Assembly: GCF_900089605.1 (NCBI RefSeq)
Contig: NZ_LT594324.1
Coordinates: 5,394,001 to 5,458,000 of the forward strand
Length of the DNA: 64,000 bases
Direction of reading: 5' to 3'
Source of the DNA: Micromonospora narathiwatensis
GTDB lineage: Bacteria; Actinomycetota; Actinomycetes; Mycobacteriales; Micromonosporaceae
Shown one piece after another: positions 46,079-54,899 of the stretch. The position numbers and the translations under genes were made by a program. Under the pieces are notes generated by a model. It saw only the letters and a list, made by a program, of their open reading frames with translations. It was not told the DNA's origin and did not search any database. Each line of letters starts with the position of its first letter. Within the stretch, counting starts at the first letter, position 1.

Positions 46079-47883
46079 CAGCGCAGGCCCGCCTGCTCGG
46101 TGGCAGGTACCAGGTCGGCGAGCTGCTCGGCTACGGCGGCATGGCGGAGGTGCACCGTGGTCGCGATCTCCGGCTTGGTCGGGATGTCGCGATCAAGATG
46201 CTTAGGGCGGATCTGGCCCGGGATGCCACCTTCCAGATGCGGTTCCGCCGGGAGGCGCAGAACGCCGCCTCGCTGAACCACCCGGCCATCGTCGCCGTGT
46301 ACGACACCGGCGAGGAGACCGCGCCGACCGGCGAGACACTGCCGTTCATCGTGATGGAGTTCGTCAACGGGCGGACCCTCAAGGAGGTGCTGGGCGGCGA
46401 GGGCCGGCTCCAGCCGCGCCGGGCGCTGGAGATCTGCGCCGACATGTGCGCGGCGCTGGAGTTCAGCCACCGGCACGGGATCATCCACCGGGACATCAAG
46501 CCCGGCAACGTGATGCTCACCCAGACCGGCCAGGTCAAGGTGATGGACTTCGGCATCGCCCGGGCGCTGGCCAGCGGGGCCACCACGATGACCCAGACCA
46601 GCGCGGTCATCGGCACCGCTCAGTATCTTTCCCCCGAGCAGGCGCGCGGCGAGGCGGTCGACGCCCGCTCCGACGTCTACGCGGCCGGCTGCGTGCTGTT
46701 CGAGCTGCTCTGCGGGCACCCGCCGTTCGTCGGGGACAGCCCGGTCAGCGTCGCGTACCAGCACGTACGGGAGGCGCCGCCGACGCCGAGCAACATCAAC
46801 CCGGACGTCAACCCGGCGGTGGACGCCATCGTCCTCAAGGCGTTGTCGAAGAACCCGCTGAACCGCTACCAGAGCGCCGGCGAGATGCGGGCGGACCTGC
46901 TCCGCGCCGCCGCCGGCCGCCCGGTGCTGGCCACCCCGGTCATGCCGGCCGAGGAGACCATGCCGATGGCGCCGGCCGCCGGGGCGGGTGGCTACCAGAC
47001 GCAGGTGATGGGGCCGCAGACCCGGCAGCAGATCCCGGCCCGGGTCGGCGACCCGCGCAAGCGCCGGAGCTCCTCCTGGGTGATCGCCACCTTCGCCGGG
47101 CTCGGCGTGCTCGCGGTGATCGCCCTGGTCGCCGCACTGCTGCTGAACCAGAAGGGCACCGACAGCGTGCATGTGCCCGGCCTGGAGGGCAAGAGCCAGG
47201 CGGAAGCGGTCGCCGCGATCCAGGAGTTGGGGCTCGTCCCGGTGCCCGGCGAGCCGGTGCTCAACAACACCTGCCAGAAGGACACCGTGGTCAGCCAGTC
47301 CCCCGGCCCGAATGCGACCCTGGAAAAGGGTCAGAACGTGACCTTCCAGCTCTGCGGCGGCAAAAAGATGGTCGCCATCCCCCCCGTGAACGGCAGCCGG
47401 TTCGACAACGTCAAGCAGCAGTTGGAGGGCCTGAACCTCAGGGTCGAACGGGAGGACGTCGACGACAGCCAGGCCGAGGGCACGGTGGTCGATACCAACC
47501 CCAAGCAGGGCGCCGAGGTCGCGGAGGAGACCACCATCAAGGTGAGGGTCTCCAAGGGCAACATCGTCAAGGTGCCGGACGTCGTCGGCTGGCCGAAGGA
47601 CGAGGCGGCGAAGACGCTGAAGAACGCCGGTTACGAGGTCAGGATCCTGGACGGCGACGACGTGCCGCCGGACCAGGCCGGCAAGGTCAGCAAGCAGTCT
47701 CCTGATGCCGGCTCGAGCCTGGCGCGGGGGAAGAAGGTGACGATCTACGTGGACGTTCCGCTGCCGGAGGCCACCGAGACCCCGTCCCCGACCGATACGC
47801 CCACCGGCCAGCCCACCTCTCCGGGCACCGGCGGCGGTCTTCCCTTCCCGACCTCGCCGCCGACCCGGGAAGCCATCCGGTAG
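46075..47883 (+). CDS. pknB: PknB: PASTA-domain transmembrane Ser/Thr kinase
   Basis: The protein has 602 residues; ATG 46075 overlaps the pknA stop. The kinase domain (about 10-275) has GYGGMAEVHRG, Lys41, Asp140 in HRDIKPGN, DFGIARA and an activation loop with several Thr (SGATTMTQTSAVIGT). A linker leads to a membrane helix at about 335-357. Outside are three PASTA repeats, at about 364-430, 432-497 and 498-563, then a Thr/Pro tail. Mycobacterial PknB usually has four PASTA repeats. The repeats bind muropeptides or lipid II and control the kinase, linking wall state to growth. It ends the operon before a large hairpin. Confidence 0.96.
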   Translation: MTAQARLLGGRYQVGELLGYGGMAEVHRGRDLRLGRDVAIKMLRADLARDATFQMRFRREAQNAASLNHPAIVAVYDTGEETAPTGETLPFIVMEFVNGRTLKEVLGGEGRLQPRRALEICADMCAALEFSHRHGIIHRDIKPGNVMLTQTGQVKVMDFGIARALASGATTMTQTSAVIGTAQYLSPEQARGEAVDARSDVYAAGCVLFELLCGHPPFVGDSPVSVAYQHVREAPPTPSNINPDVNPAVDAIVLKALSKNPLNRYQSAGEMRADLLRAAAGRPVLATPVMPAEETMPMAPAAGAGGYQTQVMGPQTRQQIPARVGDPRKRRSSSWVIATFAGLGVLAVIALVAALLLNQKGTDSVHVPGLEGKSQAEAVAAIQELGLVPVPGEPVLNNTCQKDTVVSQSPGPNATLEKGQNVTFQLCGGKKMVAIPPVNGSRFDNVKQQLEGLNLRVEREDVDDSQAEGTVVDTNPKQGAEVAEETTIKVRVSKGNIVKVPDVVGWPKDEAAKTLKNAGYEVRILDGDDVPPDQAGKVSKQSPDAGSSLARGKKVTIYVDVPLPEATETPSPTDTPTGQPTSPGTGGGLPFPTSPPTREAIR

Positions 47884-47894
47884 CGCCGAACGCA

Positions 47895-47949
47895 ACATAC
47901 GCGACGTTGCGGTGATCCGGTCACCCGGACACCGCAACGTCGCGTATGT
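47895..47949. terminator. Very long perfect hairpin between pknB and pabA/trpG
   Basis: Twenty-base arms (47895-47914 and 47930-47949) pair without mismatch, and the 15-base middle adds a TCCGG/CCGGA stem around TCAC. It lies between convergent genes, so it probably ends both transcripts. No U-tract follows. Its arm length exceeds the other hairpins in the window. Confidence 0.75.
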
Positions 47950-47986
47950 GGAGTGGATCTCCTGTGGAGAGACCGGGACGATCGCC

Positions 47987-48637
47987 TCAAGCGGTGGCGA
48001 AGGCGGCCCGGCGGCGGGCGTCCACCTCGGCGGCCAGCTCCGGAGCCCGCTCCAGCGACTCCGGGAAGCCGCACGCGGCCAGCCAGTTAGCCAGCATGAG
48101 GTGCCCGCCCTCGGTCAGCACCGACTCCGGGTGGAACTGGACGCCCTCGATCGGCAGGGTACGGTGCCGCATGGCCATGACCACGCCGGAGCCGGTCCAG
48201 CCGGTCACCTCCAGCTCCTCGGGCAGCGTCTCGGGCAGCACGGCGAGCGAATGGTAGCGGGTGGCGGTGAACGGGTCGGGCAGCCCGGCGAGCACGCCCA
48301 CCCCGTGGTGGCTCACCTCGGAGGTCTTGCCGTGCAGCAGCTCCGGCGCCCGGGTCACCGTCGCGCCGAACGCCTCGCCGATCGCCTGGTGGCCGAGGCA
48401 GACCCCGAAGAGGGGCAGCTTGCCGGCGTACTCGCGGATCACGTCGAGGCAGATGCCGGCGCGGTCCGGGCTGCCGGGCCCGGGCGAGAGCAGTACGCCG
48501 TCCGCGCCGAGCCGACCCACCTCGGTGACGTCGATCTCGTCGTTGCGCCGGACCTCGCAGTCCACGCCGAGCTGGCCGAGGTACTGCACGAGGTTGAAGA
48601 CGAAGGAGTCGTAGTTGTCGATCACCAGGACGCGCAT
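47987..48637 (-). CDS. Aminodeoxychorismate/anthranilate synthase glutamine amidotransferase subunit
   Basis: The protein has 216 residues. The class I glutamine amidotransferase domain is complete. MRVLVIDNYDSFVFNLVQYL opens it. The oxyanion loop SPGPGSPDRAG follows, with nucleophile Cys80 in GVCLGHQ and His169 and Glu171 in FHPES. It releases ammonia from glutamine for PabB or TrpE, so it may serve both folate and tryptophan synthesis. In Actinobacteria this gene (called trpG or pabA) sits beside pknB. No chorismate-binding partner is nearby. It is last in a four-gene minus-strand operon after sortase and wall genes. Confidence 0.93.
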   Translation of the reverse strand: MRVLVIDNYDSFVFNLVQYLGQLGVDCEVRRNDEIDVTEVGRLGADGVLLSPGPGSPDRAGICLDVIREYAGKLPLFGVCLGHQAIGEAFGATVTRAPELLHGKTSEVSHHGVGVLAGLPDPFTATRYHSLAVLPETLPEELEVTGWTGSGVVMAMRHRTLPIEGVQFHPESVLTEGGHLMLANWLAACGFPESLERAPELAAEVDARRRAAFATA

Positions 48638-48641
48638 CGGG

Positions 48642-48923
48642 TCACCTGTTCGGGGTGGAGGGCGGGGCGTTGTTGGTTTCCGTGTCGTACGGGATCTCCT
48701 CCTGGGTGGGTGACCCGCTGGGCACGGTGAGCTGCCCGCCGTTGTCGCCGCCCGGTACGCCCGAGTCGTCGGTGATCTGGCTGTCGTAGAAGGGGAGGAG
48801 GGGTTCCGCCCACGGGAAGACCACGAACCAGAGCAGGGCGACCGTCGCCGCGGTGAGCAGCATCGAGCCGACGAGCTTCCCGACCAGCCCGAACGGCAGC
48901 TTGCGCCAGATCCACGCGTACAT
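48642..48923 (-). CDS. Small single-pass membrane protein in the sortase operon
   Basis: The protein has 93 residues; ATG 48923 starts two bases after the sortase stop, and four bases separate it from the amidotransferase gene. The first 45 residues (MYAWIWRKLPFGLVGKLVGS, then MLLTAATVALLWFVVFPWAE) hold an amphipathic start and a membrane helix. The tail (about 46-93) is acidic, Pro/Thr-rich and predicted outside. The MYAWIWRKLPF opening is conserved-looking in actinobacteria at this locus. It may anchor or adapt the sortase, but no function is known. Confidence 0.8.
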   Translation of the reverse strand: MYAWIWRKLPFGLVGKLVGSMLLTAATVALLWFVVFPWAEPLLPFYDSQITDDSGVPGGDNGGQLTVPSGSPTQEEIPYDTETNNAPPSTPNR

Positions 48924-48925
48924 CG

Positions 48926-50863
48926 TCAGCTTCCCAACTCGGCCGGGCGACCCTCGGACTTCGCCGTCTCCTTGACCAGCCGGGCGTGGATGATCAGCCG
49001 CTGGTAGTTGTCGAACTTGGGGTTGCAGGTGGTCAGCGTGAGCACCTTCTCGGTCGGCTTCTTGCCTGGCTCGCCGGGCACCGGCGCCACCACCTCGACC
49101 TGGGACGGCCTGACGATCCGCTGCTGGTAGACCTGGTAGACGAGCCACTGGGTCTGGGTCTCGACGATGATGTAGTCCCGGTCGGGCACCAGCTCGTCCA
49201 GCCGCCAGAAGGTGGCCCGGATGCGGTGCCCGGCGACGGCGAAGTTGCCCATCTCGCCCGGCATGGCGCTCTTCGGGTAGTGGCCCGGGGCGTACCGGAT
49301 GTCGGCCGGGCTGACTCCCTCGACCACGACCCAGTGCTTGTCGAGCTTGGGAATGTAGAGCCCGGCGACGGGCTTCCCCTCCGCCGGTGGCTTGGGCTTG
49401 GGGGTGGGGCCGGTGGTCGGGCCGACCGTCGGGTCGCTGCCTCCCCACTCCTGGGCGAGCTGGCTGTTCAGGTCGTTCTGGTGGGCGTCGACGATCACCG
49501 TCTTGCCCCAGATCTCGTACCCGGCGAAGAGCAGCACCACCAGGCCGAAGGTGATCAGCACCTCGCCGGCGGCCCGCACGCCGGTGCGCAGCCGGGAGCC
49601 GACCGTGGGCCGGGTCAGCTCGGAGTAGACGCTCCGGTAGCCCTCGCCGGTCTGCTCGGGGCGGAGCTGCACCACCCGCTCGCCGCGCCGGGGGCGTGGC
49701 GGCTCGGCCGCGGAGTCGGCCACGTCGCCGTCGGCGGCATCCTGGCGCGGGGGCACGGCACCCATCAGCGCGGTCGAATCGAGGGCCGGGTGGCTCGCCG
49801 GCCGACCGGTGACGGCCGGAATCAGGGCGGTCGCCGCCGGATCCGCTGGCGGGACGCCGGGCGGCCCCGACCGGTCCGGGCCGCCGTCGGCCGGGCCGGC
49901 CCCTCGGGGTACGCCGGCAGCCGGGGTGCCGGCTCCCCGCGTATCGGCCCGGTGCGCGCCGCGGTCCTCGGCAGGGTGCCCGGTGGCCCCGCGCTCCGGC
50001 CGGTTGCCCAGCGTCGGCAGGAAGGCGGTCGGCGCGTCCCCCGGAGCGGGCGGTCGTACCGAGGCGGGCGGGCCGCCGGACGGCCGGGCGGCGGGGTTGC
50101 CGGCGGCCCGGCGGCCCGGCGCCTCCCCGAAGGTTTTCGGTCCGGCCGGATCGGCACGGTGGTGCAGTCCCGGCCCGGCGGGATCCGCGCCGATTCCGGG
50201 CGCGGGCGGCTCCGGCCGCTGGTCGAATCTCGACGTGGCCGGCTCCGCGCCGAATCCCGGGGCGGCCGGGTCCGGCCGGCGGTCGAAACTCGGGGCGGCC
50301 GGGTCCGGCCGGCGGTCGAAACTCGGGGCGGGCGGCTCCGGCCGGCGGTCGAACCGCTCTCCGGGCGCGTCGGCGCGCGGGCCGGGCGCCTCCTCGGGCC
50401 AACGGCGGGGCTGCCCGGCCGAGGAGGCGGTGCCAGCGGGGCGCGGGTTCTGCTCCGCGCCCGTCCAGCCGTTCGGCACGGACCGCGTGTCGTATCCGGT
50501 GGCGAACCGCTCCCCGGAGGCCGGAGTCGACTGGTGGCGCTCCGCCGGGGCGGGGGCCGTAGCGGGTCGCTCCGCCGGAGCCGGACTCGACGGGTACCAC
50601 TCGGGGCGCTCCGGCCTGGCGGACGCCGGCGGGCGTGCCTGGGCGCCGGGCCACGGCGGCGGTGGGGCCGGGAAGGAAGTCGCCGGGTCGGTGGCGGGTG
50701 GCCGGTACCCGGGCGAGCGCGGTGCGTCCGGTTCCGGCCAGGGCAGGTCGAGCGCCGGGCGGGGCGGGGGCGGCGGGCGGTCGGCGGGCGGGTTGAAGGC
50801 AGGTGCCTCACCGCCGGGGTCGTGGTGGCGACCGTCCCGCTCCCGGGAGCCGTCCGGCGTCAC
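48926..50863 (-). CDS. Class E sortase with very long Pro-rich cytoplasmic N-terminus
   Basis: The protein has 645 residues; GTG 50863 overlaps the DUF881 stop by four bases. Residues 1-400 are low complexity (Pro, Ala, Arg, Asp), with 11-residue repeats of the type [12 protein letters not shown] membrane helix lies around 440-460 ([20 protein letters not shown]). The sortase barrel follows. Catalytic His546 is in VAGHRIR, Cys613 is in LTTCNPKF and Arg622 in NYQRL. Class E sortases attach LAxTG-type proteins to peptidoglycan in high-GC Gram-positives. The position beside pknB is conserved. The disordered N-terminus may be a kinase target or scaffold; that is inference. Confidence 0.92.
   Translation of the reverse strand: MTPDGSRERDGRHHDPGGEAPAFNPPADRPPPPPRPALDLPWPEPDAPRSPGYRPPATDPATSFPAPPPPWPGAQARPPASARPERPEWYPSSPAPAERPATAPAPAERHQSTPASGERFATGYDTRSVPNGWTGAEQNPRPAGTASSAGQPRRWPEEAPGPRADAPGERFDRRPEPPAPSFDRRPDPAAPSFDRRPDPAAPGFGAEPATSRFDQRPEPPAPGIGADPAGPGLHHRADPAGPKTFGEAPGRRAAGNPAARPSGGPPASVRPPAPGDAPTAFLPTLGNRPERGATGHPAEDRGAHRADTRGAGTPAAGVPRGAGPADGGPDRSGPPGVPPADPAATALIPAVTGRPASHPALDSTALMGAVPPRQDAADGDVADSAAEPPRPRRGERVVQLRPEQTGEGYRSVYSELTRPTVGSRLRTGVRAAGEVLITFGLVVLLFAGYEIWGKTVIVDAHQNDLNSQLAQEWGGSDPTVGPTTGPTPKPKPPAEGKPVAGLYIPKLDKHWVVVEGVSPADIRYAPGHYPKSAMPGEMGNFAVAGHRIRATFWRLDELVPDRDYIIVETQTQWLVYQVYQQRIVRPSQVEVVAPVPGEPGKKPTEKVLTLTTCNPKFDNYQRLIIHARLVKETAKSEGRPAELGS
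50259..50357. repeat. 33-bp tandem repeat inside the sortase gene
   Basis: Two identical 33-base units (50259-50291 and 50292-50324) are followed by a third partial, diverged unit. Each encodes 11 residues of the type [11 protein letters not shown] in the cytoplasmic region. Copy number is likely to vary between strains. Confidence 0.85.
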
Positions 50864-51666
50864 CGAAGCGCCTTCGCGGACTGGAGGGCCGTCGAGTCCT
50901 CGAACGCCGGCACGGTGACCGTGGTCACGGTCTCCTTGTAGCCGAGCTGGTAGTGGTCGGCCGCTTCCTTGAACACCCGGACTCCCTGGGAGGCGGCGAG
51001 CGCCCCCTGGAGGGCGCCGGGGTCACCAATTGCCACGATCTTGAAAGGAGGGGAGTACACCCGGCCATGCAGCAGCAGGGTGTTTCCGACGCAGCGTACC
51101 GCGCTGGTGCTGAGCACGCGGACGTTCATGATTGACATGGCCTCGGCCCCGCCCGCCCAGAGTGCGTTCACGACCGCCTGGACGTCGCCTTGATGGACGA
51201 CCAGGTCATCGTTGCTGGCACCTTTGGGCAGGGGCTGGTCGGCCCGCCGGGCCGCGTCGTTCAGCTCGACGATGATCCCGGTGCCGGTGAGCGCGGTGAA
51301 GCCGGCGGCCTCCCGGCTCGCGGCGGCCCGGTCCCGCTGCGCCTTGATCGGGCCGTCGGTGTCGGCCAGGGTCGCGGTCTGCTCCTCGACGTCGGCGCGC
51401 AGCTGGGCGGCCTTCGCCTCACTCGCCGCGACCTGCTCGCGCCGGTCCTCGATCAATTGGGTGAGCTGCGGTCGGCGGTCCTCCCGCAGCGGGGTGCCGC
51501 CGGCGATGGTCGCGGTCGTGGTGAAAAGCAGCCCCGCCGCAGCGGCGATCAGGGGTACGCCGAGCGACCAGCCGGGCCGGCGCTGCCATGCCCGCCTGGG
51601 CAGCAGTACGCTGACCGCCCGCCGGAGGACCTTCCGCCAGGAGGCGGCACCGGACGTGTACTCCAC
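50860..51666 (-). CDS. DUF881-family membrane protein
   Basis: The protein has 268 residues from GTG 51666. A membrane helix at about 36-57 ([20 protein letters not shown]) is followed by a coiled coil (about 65-115, rich in Gln, Glu, Ala and Arg). The globular DUF881 domain comes next ([60 protein letters not shown]). It is Rv0012-like in mycobacteria and found next to crgA near the replication origin. Extracellular location suggests a role in division or wall assembly; the mechanism is unknown. Upstream in-frame starts add a polar stretch, so GTG 51666 was preferred. It heads the minus-strand operon through the amidotransferase gene. Confidence 0.86.
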   Translation of the reverse strand: MEYTSGAASWRKVLRRAVSVLLPRRAWQRRPGWSLGVPLIAAAAGLLFTTTATIAGGTPLREDRRPQLTQLIEDRREQVAASEAKAAQLRADVEEQTATLADTDGPIKAQRDRAAASREAAGFTALTGTGIIVELNDAARRADQPLPKGASNDDLVVHQGDVQAVVNALWAGGAEAMSIMNVRVLSTSAVRCVGNTLLLHGRVYSPPFKIVAIGDPGALQGALAASQGVRVFKEAADHYQLGYKETVTTVTVPAFEDSTALQSAKALR

Positions 51667-51896
51667 CGGGCGTTCCCTTCCCGTCGTCTCGTTCCGGCTC
51701 AGGACGACGCCAACTGGTGGGCTCGACCTGAAAAGTCCCACCCATTTCGGTCACTCCGTGCACCGGCCTGACCCCATTCATGGCCTGGACGGTCAGTCCG
51801 GACTACGCTAGCTGTCGAACATTATTGGCCATGGACCGTCGCCCCCGCGCCCGGTTGTCAGGCCGGACGAGGTCGTACCCCCCTCTGGAGAGCGTC

Positions 51897-52160
51897 GTGC
51901 CCAAGTCTCAGGTCCGCAAGAAGAAGGTGTACACCCCCCCGACGGACGTACGTCCGACGGCAACGGCGGCAACGCGCAAGCCTAGCCCGGTCTGGCTGCC
52001 GATCACCGCCGTCACGCTGATCGTCGCCGGGATCGCCTGGCTGGTCGTGTACTACCTCTCCGAGCAGGCGTATCCGGTCATGTCGTGGGGTTACTGGAAC
52101 CTCGCGGTGGGCTTCGGCGCGATGGTCGCCTCGCTGATCCTGCTCTCCCGCTGGCGCTGA
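51897..52160 (+). CDS. crgA: CrgA: cell division regulator
   Basis: The protein has 87 residues; GTG 51897 follows CTGGAGAG. The conserved opening is VPKSQVRKKKVYTPP. Two membrane helices follow, at about 34-54 (VWLPITAVTLIVAGIAWLVV) and 63-83 (YWNLAVGFGAMVASLILLSR), joined by EQAYPVMSWG. CrgA helps place FtsZ and the division PBPs at the septum and was first found through sporulation-division control in Streptomyces. It is divergent from the DUF881 operon with a 230-base promoter region. Its origin-proximal position supports the chromosomal-locus interpretation. Confidence 0.94.
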   Translation: MPKSQVRKKKVYTPPTDVRPTATAATRKPSPVWLPITAVTLIVAGIAWLVVYYLSEQAYPVMSWGYWNLAVGFGAMVASLILLSRWR

Positions 52161-52568
52161 CCCGGTCGACGGTCGGCCCGGTTCCCAGGCTTCGGCCCGT
52201 CGCGCCCGACAGCGCGTACGGGTCTGAGGCCGTCGCGGAGCCGGGCCGCTGACCTGTCTCACCCCGATCGGCCGCCGCTGGGCGGTTCACCACCGCCCGG
52301 ACATGGACGTAGGTCACGCCCGGACGCCCCTGCCCGGCCGGCGGCGTCCGGTGCACCTAAGGTGTCGGCAGGGCGGCGTGGCCAGGTGCGAGATGTCTCA
52401 CGTTACTGGTGGGTAACCTTGCGCGTAGGCTGCACTGCATGACCGAGCGGAGCGAGGTCATCGACCGGTCGGGTCGGGGTGGCGGTAGCGGCGGTACGCC
52501 GGCCGCGCCCTGAGCCGGTCCCGGCCGCCGAGCCGCTCGACCAGGCAGCAGACCGGGAGGCCAACTCG
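52161..52568. other. 408-base intergenic region with one CRP-like site
   Basis: No coding frame with convincing codon use lies between crgA and the Fe-S oxidoreductase. A CRP-like dyad at 52387 sits 180 bases before the oxidoreductase start, and GCGCGTAGGCT at about 52421 offers a -10 box (TAGGCT). A mostly G/C-rich first half holds short imperfect dyads only. The upstream in-frame extension from 52479 was not accepted as coding. Confidence 0.5.
52387..52402. promoter_or_regulatory. CRP-like dyad upstream of Fe-S oxidoreductase gene
   Basis: TGCGAGATGTCTCACG fits TGTGA-N6-TCACA with two mismatches, and the core GAGA-TG-TCTC is itself a dyad. It shares CCAGGTGCGAGAT with the region at 24596. 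The TAGGCT -10 candidate lies about 25 bases downstream. Confidence 0.45.
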
Positions 52569-54824
52569 ATGGGCAGCGTCCAGATCGTCACCACGATCCT
52601 CGCGGCCGCCATCACCGCGGTGGCGGTGGGGCTTGCGGTACGCGCGGTCATGAAGATGGTGGCCGTCATCCGCCTCGGGCAACCCGCACCGGAGCGGTTC
52701 ACCGACAAGGGTGCCCGCACCACGAAGATGCTGGTGGAGACCGCCGGTCACACCCGCATGCTGAAGTGGAGCGTGATCGGTGCCGCGCACTGGTTCGTGA
52801 TGGTCGCGTTCATCGTGCTGTCGCTGCTGGTGCTCGAGGCGTACTTCGAGGTGGTCACGCCGGGCGGCGGGCTGCCGATCATCGGTCCCTGGACGGTCTT
52901 CGGCCTGGCCACCGAGATCATCGGCGTGTTCGGCCTGGCCGGCATCCTGGTGCTGATGGCGATCCGGCTGCGCAACCGACCCGCCCGACCCGGCAACCGG
53001 TCCCGGTTCACCGGCTCCACCATGTGGCAGGGCTACTTCGTCGAGTGGGTCGTGCTGCTGGTCCTGATCTTCGGCTTCCTGATCCGCGGCTTCAAGGTCG
53101 CCACCGACCACTTCGAGTACCCGGTCTGGGCCACCCCGGTCAGCCACGCCCTCGGCAACGCCCTCCCGGCCTGGGCGGCCGGCGTCAGCGTCGCCGCCCT
53201 CATCAAGATCGTCATCTCGATGACCTGGCTCATCGTGATCTCGCTGAACGTCACCATGGGCGTCGCCTGGCACCGCTTCCTGGCCTTCCCCAACATCTTC
53301 TTCAAGCGCGAGCCGGAGAAGGCGGCCGGGTCCGGCCTCGGCCCGCTCCGGCCGATGACGAGCGACGGCAAGCCGCTCGACTTCGAGGAGGCCGACCCGG
53401 AGAAGGACCAGTTCGGCGTCGCCCAGGTCGAGCAGTTCACCTGGAAGGGCCTGCTGGACTTCAGCACCTGCACCGAGTGCGGTCGCTGCCAGTCGCAGTG
53501 CCCGGCCTGGAACACCGGCAAGCCGCTGTCGCCGAAGCTGCTCGTGCTGAGCCTGCGCGACCACGCGTACGCGAAGGCCCCGTACCTGCTGGCCGGTGGC
53601 GGCAAGGACCTGACCGGCGAGGAGAAGGCCAGCCAGGAGCAGCTCGCCAACGTCGATGTGCTGGCTCTCGCCGAGGCGGACCGGCCGTTGATCGGCACCG
53701 CCGAGGAGGGCGGTGTCATCGACCCGGACGTGCTCTGGTCCTGCACCACCTGCGGCGCCTGCGTCGAGCAGTGCCCGGTGGACATCGAGCACGTCGACCA
53801 CATCGTCGACATGCGCCGCTACCAGGTGCTGATCGAGTCGAGCTTCCCGTCCGAGGCCGGCGTCATGCTGCGCAACCTGGAGAACAAGGGCAACCCGTGG
53901 GGCGCCCCGCAGAACACCCGGGAGGACTGGACCAAGGGCCTCGGCTTCGAGGTGCCCCGGGTCGGCGAGGTCGAGGACTTCGAGTACCTGTTCTGGGTCG
54001 GCTGTGCCGGCGCGTTCGAGGACCGGGCCAAGAAGACCACCCGGGCGGTCGCCACGCTGCTCAACGAGGCGGGCGTGACGTTCGCCATCCTCGGCGAGGG
54101 CGAGACCTGCTCGGGTGACCCGGCCCGCCGGATCGGCAACGAGTTCGTCTTCCAGATGCTCGCCCAGCAGAACGTCGAGACGCTGAACGAGGCGTTCGAG
54201 GGCCGGGAGAAGAGCAAGCGCAAGATCGTCGCCACCTGCCCGCACTGCTTCAACACCCTGGGCAACGAGTACGGCCAGCTCGGCGGCGAGTTCGAGGTGG
54301 TGCACCACACGCAGCTCCTGGCCCACCTGGTCGCCACCGGCAAGCTCACGCCGGTGCAGCCGGTCGACGGTGGCGTGACCTACCACGACCCCTGCTACCT
54401 GGGCCGACACAACCGGGTCTTCACCCCGCCGCGCGAGGTACTGGGCAGCGCCATCGCCGGCGGAGCCGGTGGTGGCCAGGGCGGCTCGGCGCCGGGTTCC
54501 GGTGCGGGGCGCGACAGCGGCCTCATCGAGATGCCGCGTAACAGTGAGCGCTCCTTCTGCTGCGGCGCCGGCGGTGCCCGGATGTGGATGGAGGAGAAGA
54601 TCGGCAAGCGGATCAACGTGGACCGGGTCGAGGAGGCCATCTCCACCGGGGCGAAGACCATCGCGGTCGGCTGCCCGTTCTGCTCGACGATGCTCACCGA
54701 CGGGGTCAACGGCAAGGGCGCCGGCGAGCAGGTCGAGGTGATCGACGTTGCCAGCGTGCTGCTCCGCTCGGTCAAGCCGGAGGCGCCCACGGGCGACAAG
54801 GAGGCCGAGCCGGTCGCCGGCTGA
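52569..54824 (+). CDS. Membrane-bound (Fe-S) oxidoreductase, heterodisulfide reductase-related
   Basis: The protein has 751 residues; ATG 52569 follows GGGAGG with eight-base spacing. An N-terminal membrane domain (about 1-230, five or six helices, NarI/cytochrome b-like) is followed by two 4Fe-4S motifs, CTECGRCQSQCP and CTTCGACVEQCP. Two CCG-type cysteine domains come next (GCAGAF ... CPHCFNTLGNEY, and HDPCYLGRHN ... FCCGAGGARMWMEEKIGKRI). This is the layout of HdrD/GlpC-like quinone-linked electron-transfer proteins, common in Actinobacteria. It probably passes electrons between the quinone pool and an unknown thiol or metabolite donor. A Gly/Ser insertion lies near 645. A CRP-like site lies upstream. 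Confidence 0.87.
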   Translation: MGSVQIVTTILAAAITAVAVGLAVRAVMKMVAVIRLGQPAPERFTDKGARTTKMLVETAGHTRMLKWSVIGAAHWFVMVAFIVLSLLVLEAYFEVVTPGGGLPIIGPWTVFGLATEIIGVFGLAGILVLMAIRLRNRPARPGNRSRFTGSTMWQGYFVEWVVLLVLIFGFLIRGFKVATDHFEYPVWATPVSHALGNALPAWAAGVSVAALIKIVISMTWLIVISLNVTMGVAWHRFLAFPNIFFKREPEKAAGSGLGPLRPMTSDGKPLDFEEADPEKDQFGVAQVEQFTWKGLLDFSTCTECGRCQSQCPAWNTGKPLSPKLLVLSLRDHAYAKAPYLLAGGGKDLTGEEKASQEQLANVDVLALAEADRPLIGTAEEGGVIDPDVLWSCTTCGACVEQCPVDIEHVDHIVDMRRYQVLIESSFPSEAGVMLRNLENKGNPWGAPQNTREDWTKGLGFEVPRVGEVEDFEYLFWVGCAGAFEDRAKKTTRAVATLLNEAGVTFAILGEGETCSGDPARRIGNEFVFQMLAQQNVETLNEAFEGREKSKRKIVATCPHCFNTLGNEYGQLGGEFEVVHHTQLLAHLVATGKLTPVQPVDGGVTYHDPCYLGRHNRVFTPPREVLGSAIAGGAGGGQGGSAPGSGAGRDSGLIEMPRNSERSFCCGAGGARMWMEEKIGKRINVDRVEEAISTGAKTIAVGCPFCSTMLTDGVNGKGAGEQVEVIDVASVLLRSVKPEAPTGDKEAEPVAG

Positions 54825-54851
54825 GGCGTACGCCGGGACGACCTGGACCAC

Positions 54852-54891
54852 GACGGCGGTGGCGCCCCCTGAGGGGGTGGCCGCCGCCGTC
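54852..54891. terminator. Bidirectional hairpin between oxidoreductase and GPP34 genes
   Basis: Arms GACGGCGGTGGC-CCCCC and GGGGG-GCCGCCGTC pair with minor bulges around a TGA loop between convergent stops, nine bases from the GPP34 stop. Confidence 0.7.
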
Positions 54892-54899
54892 CGCGTCTG

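Noticed and set aside
48642-50654. 670-codon minus-strand frame joining the small membrane protein and sortase region
   Set aside because: Only the last 94 codons are real; upstream it is the wrong frame through the sortase gene, which has a full catalytic domain in another frame.
52458-54851. 797-codon minus-strand frame opposite the Fe-S oxidoreductase
   Set aside because: The plus-strand protein has conserved Cys motifs and membrane helices; the opposite frame is a GC-driven shadow.
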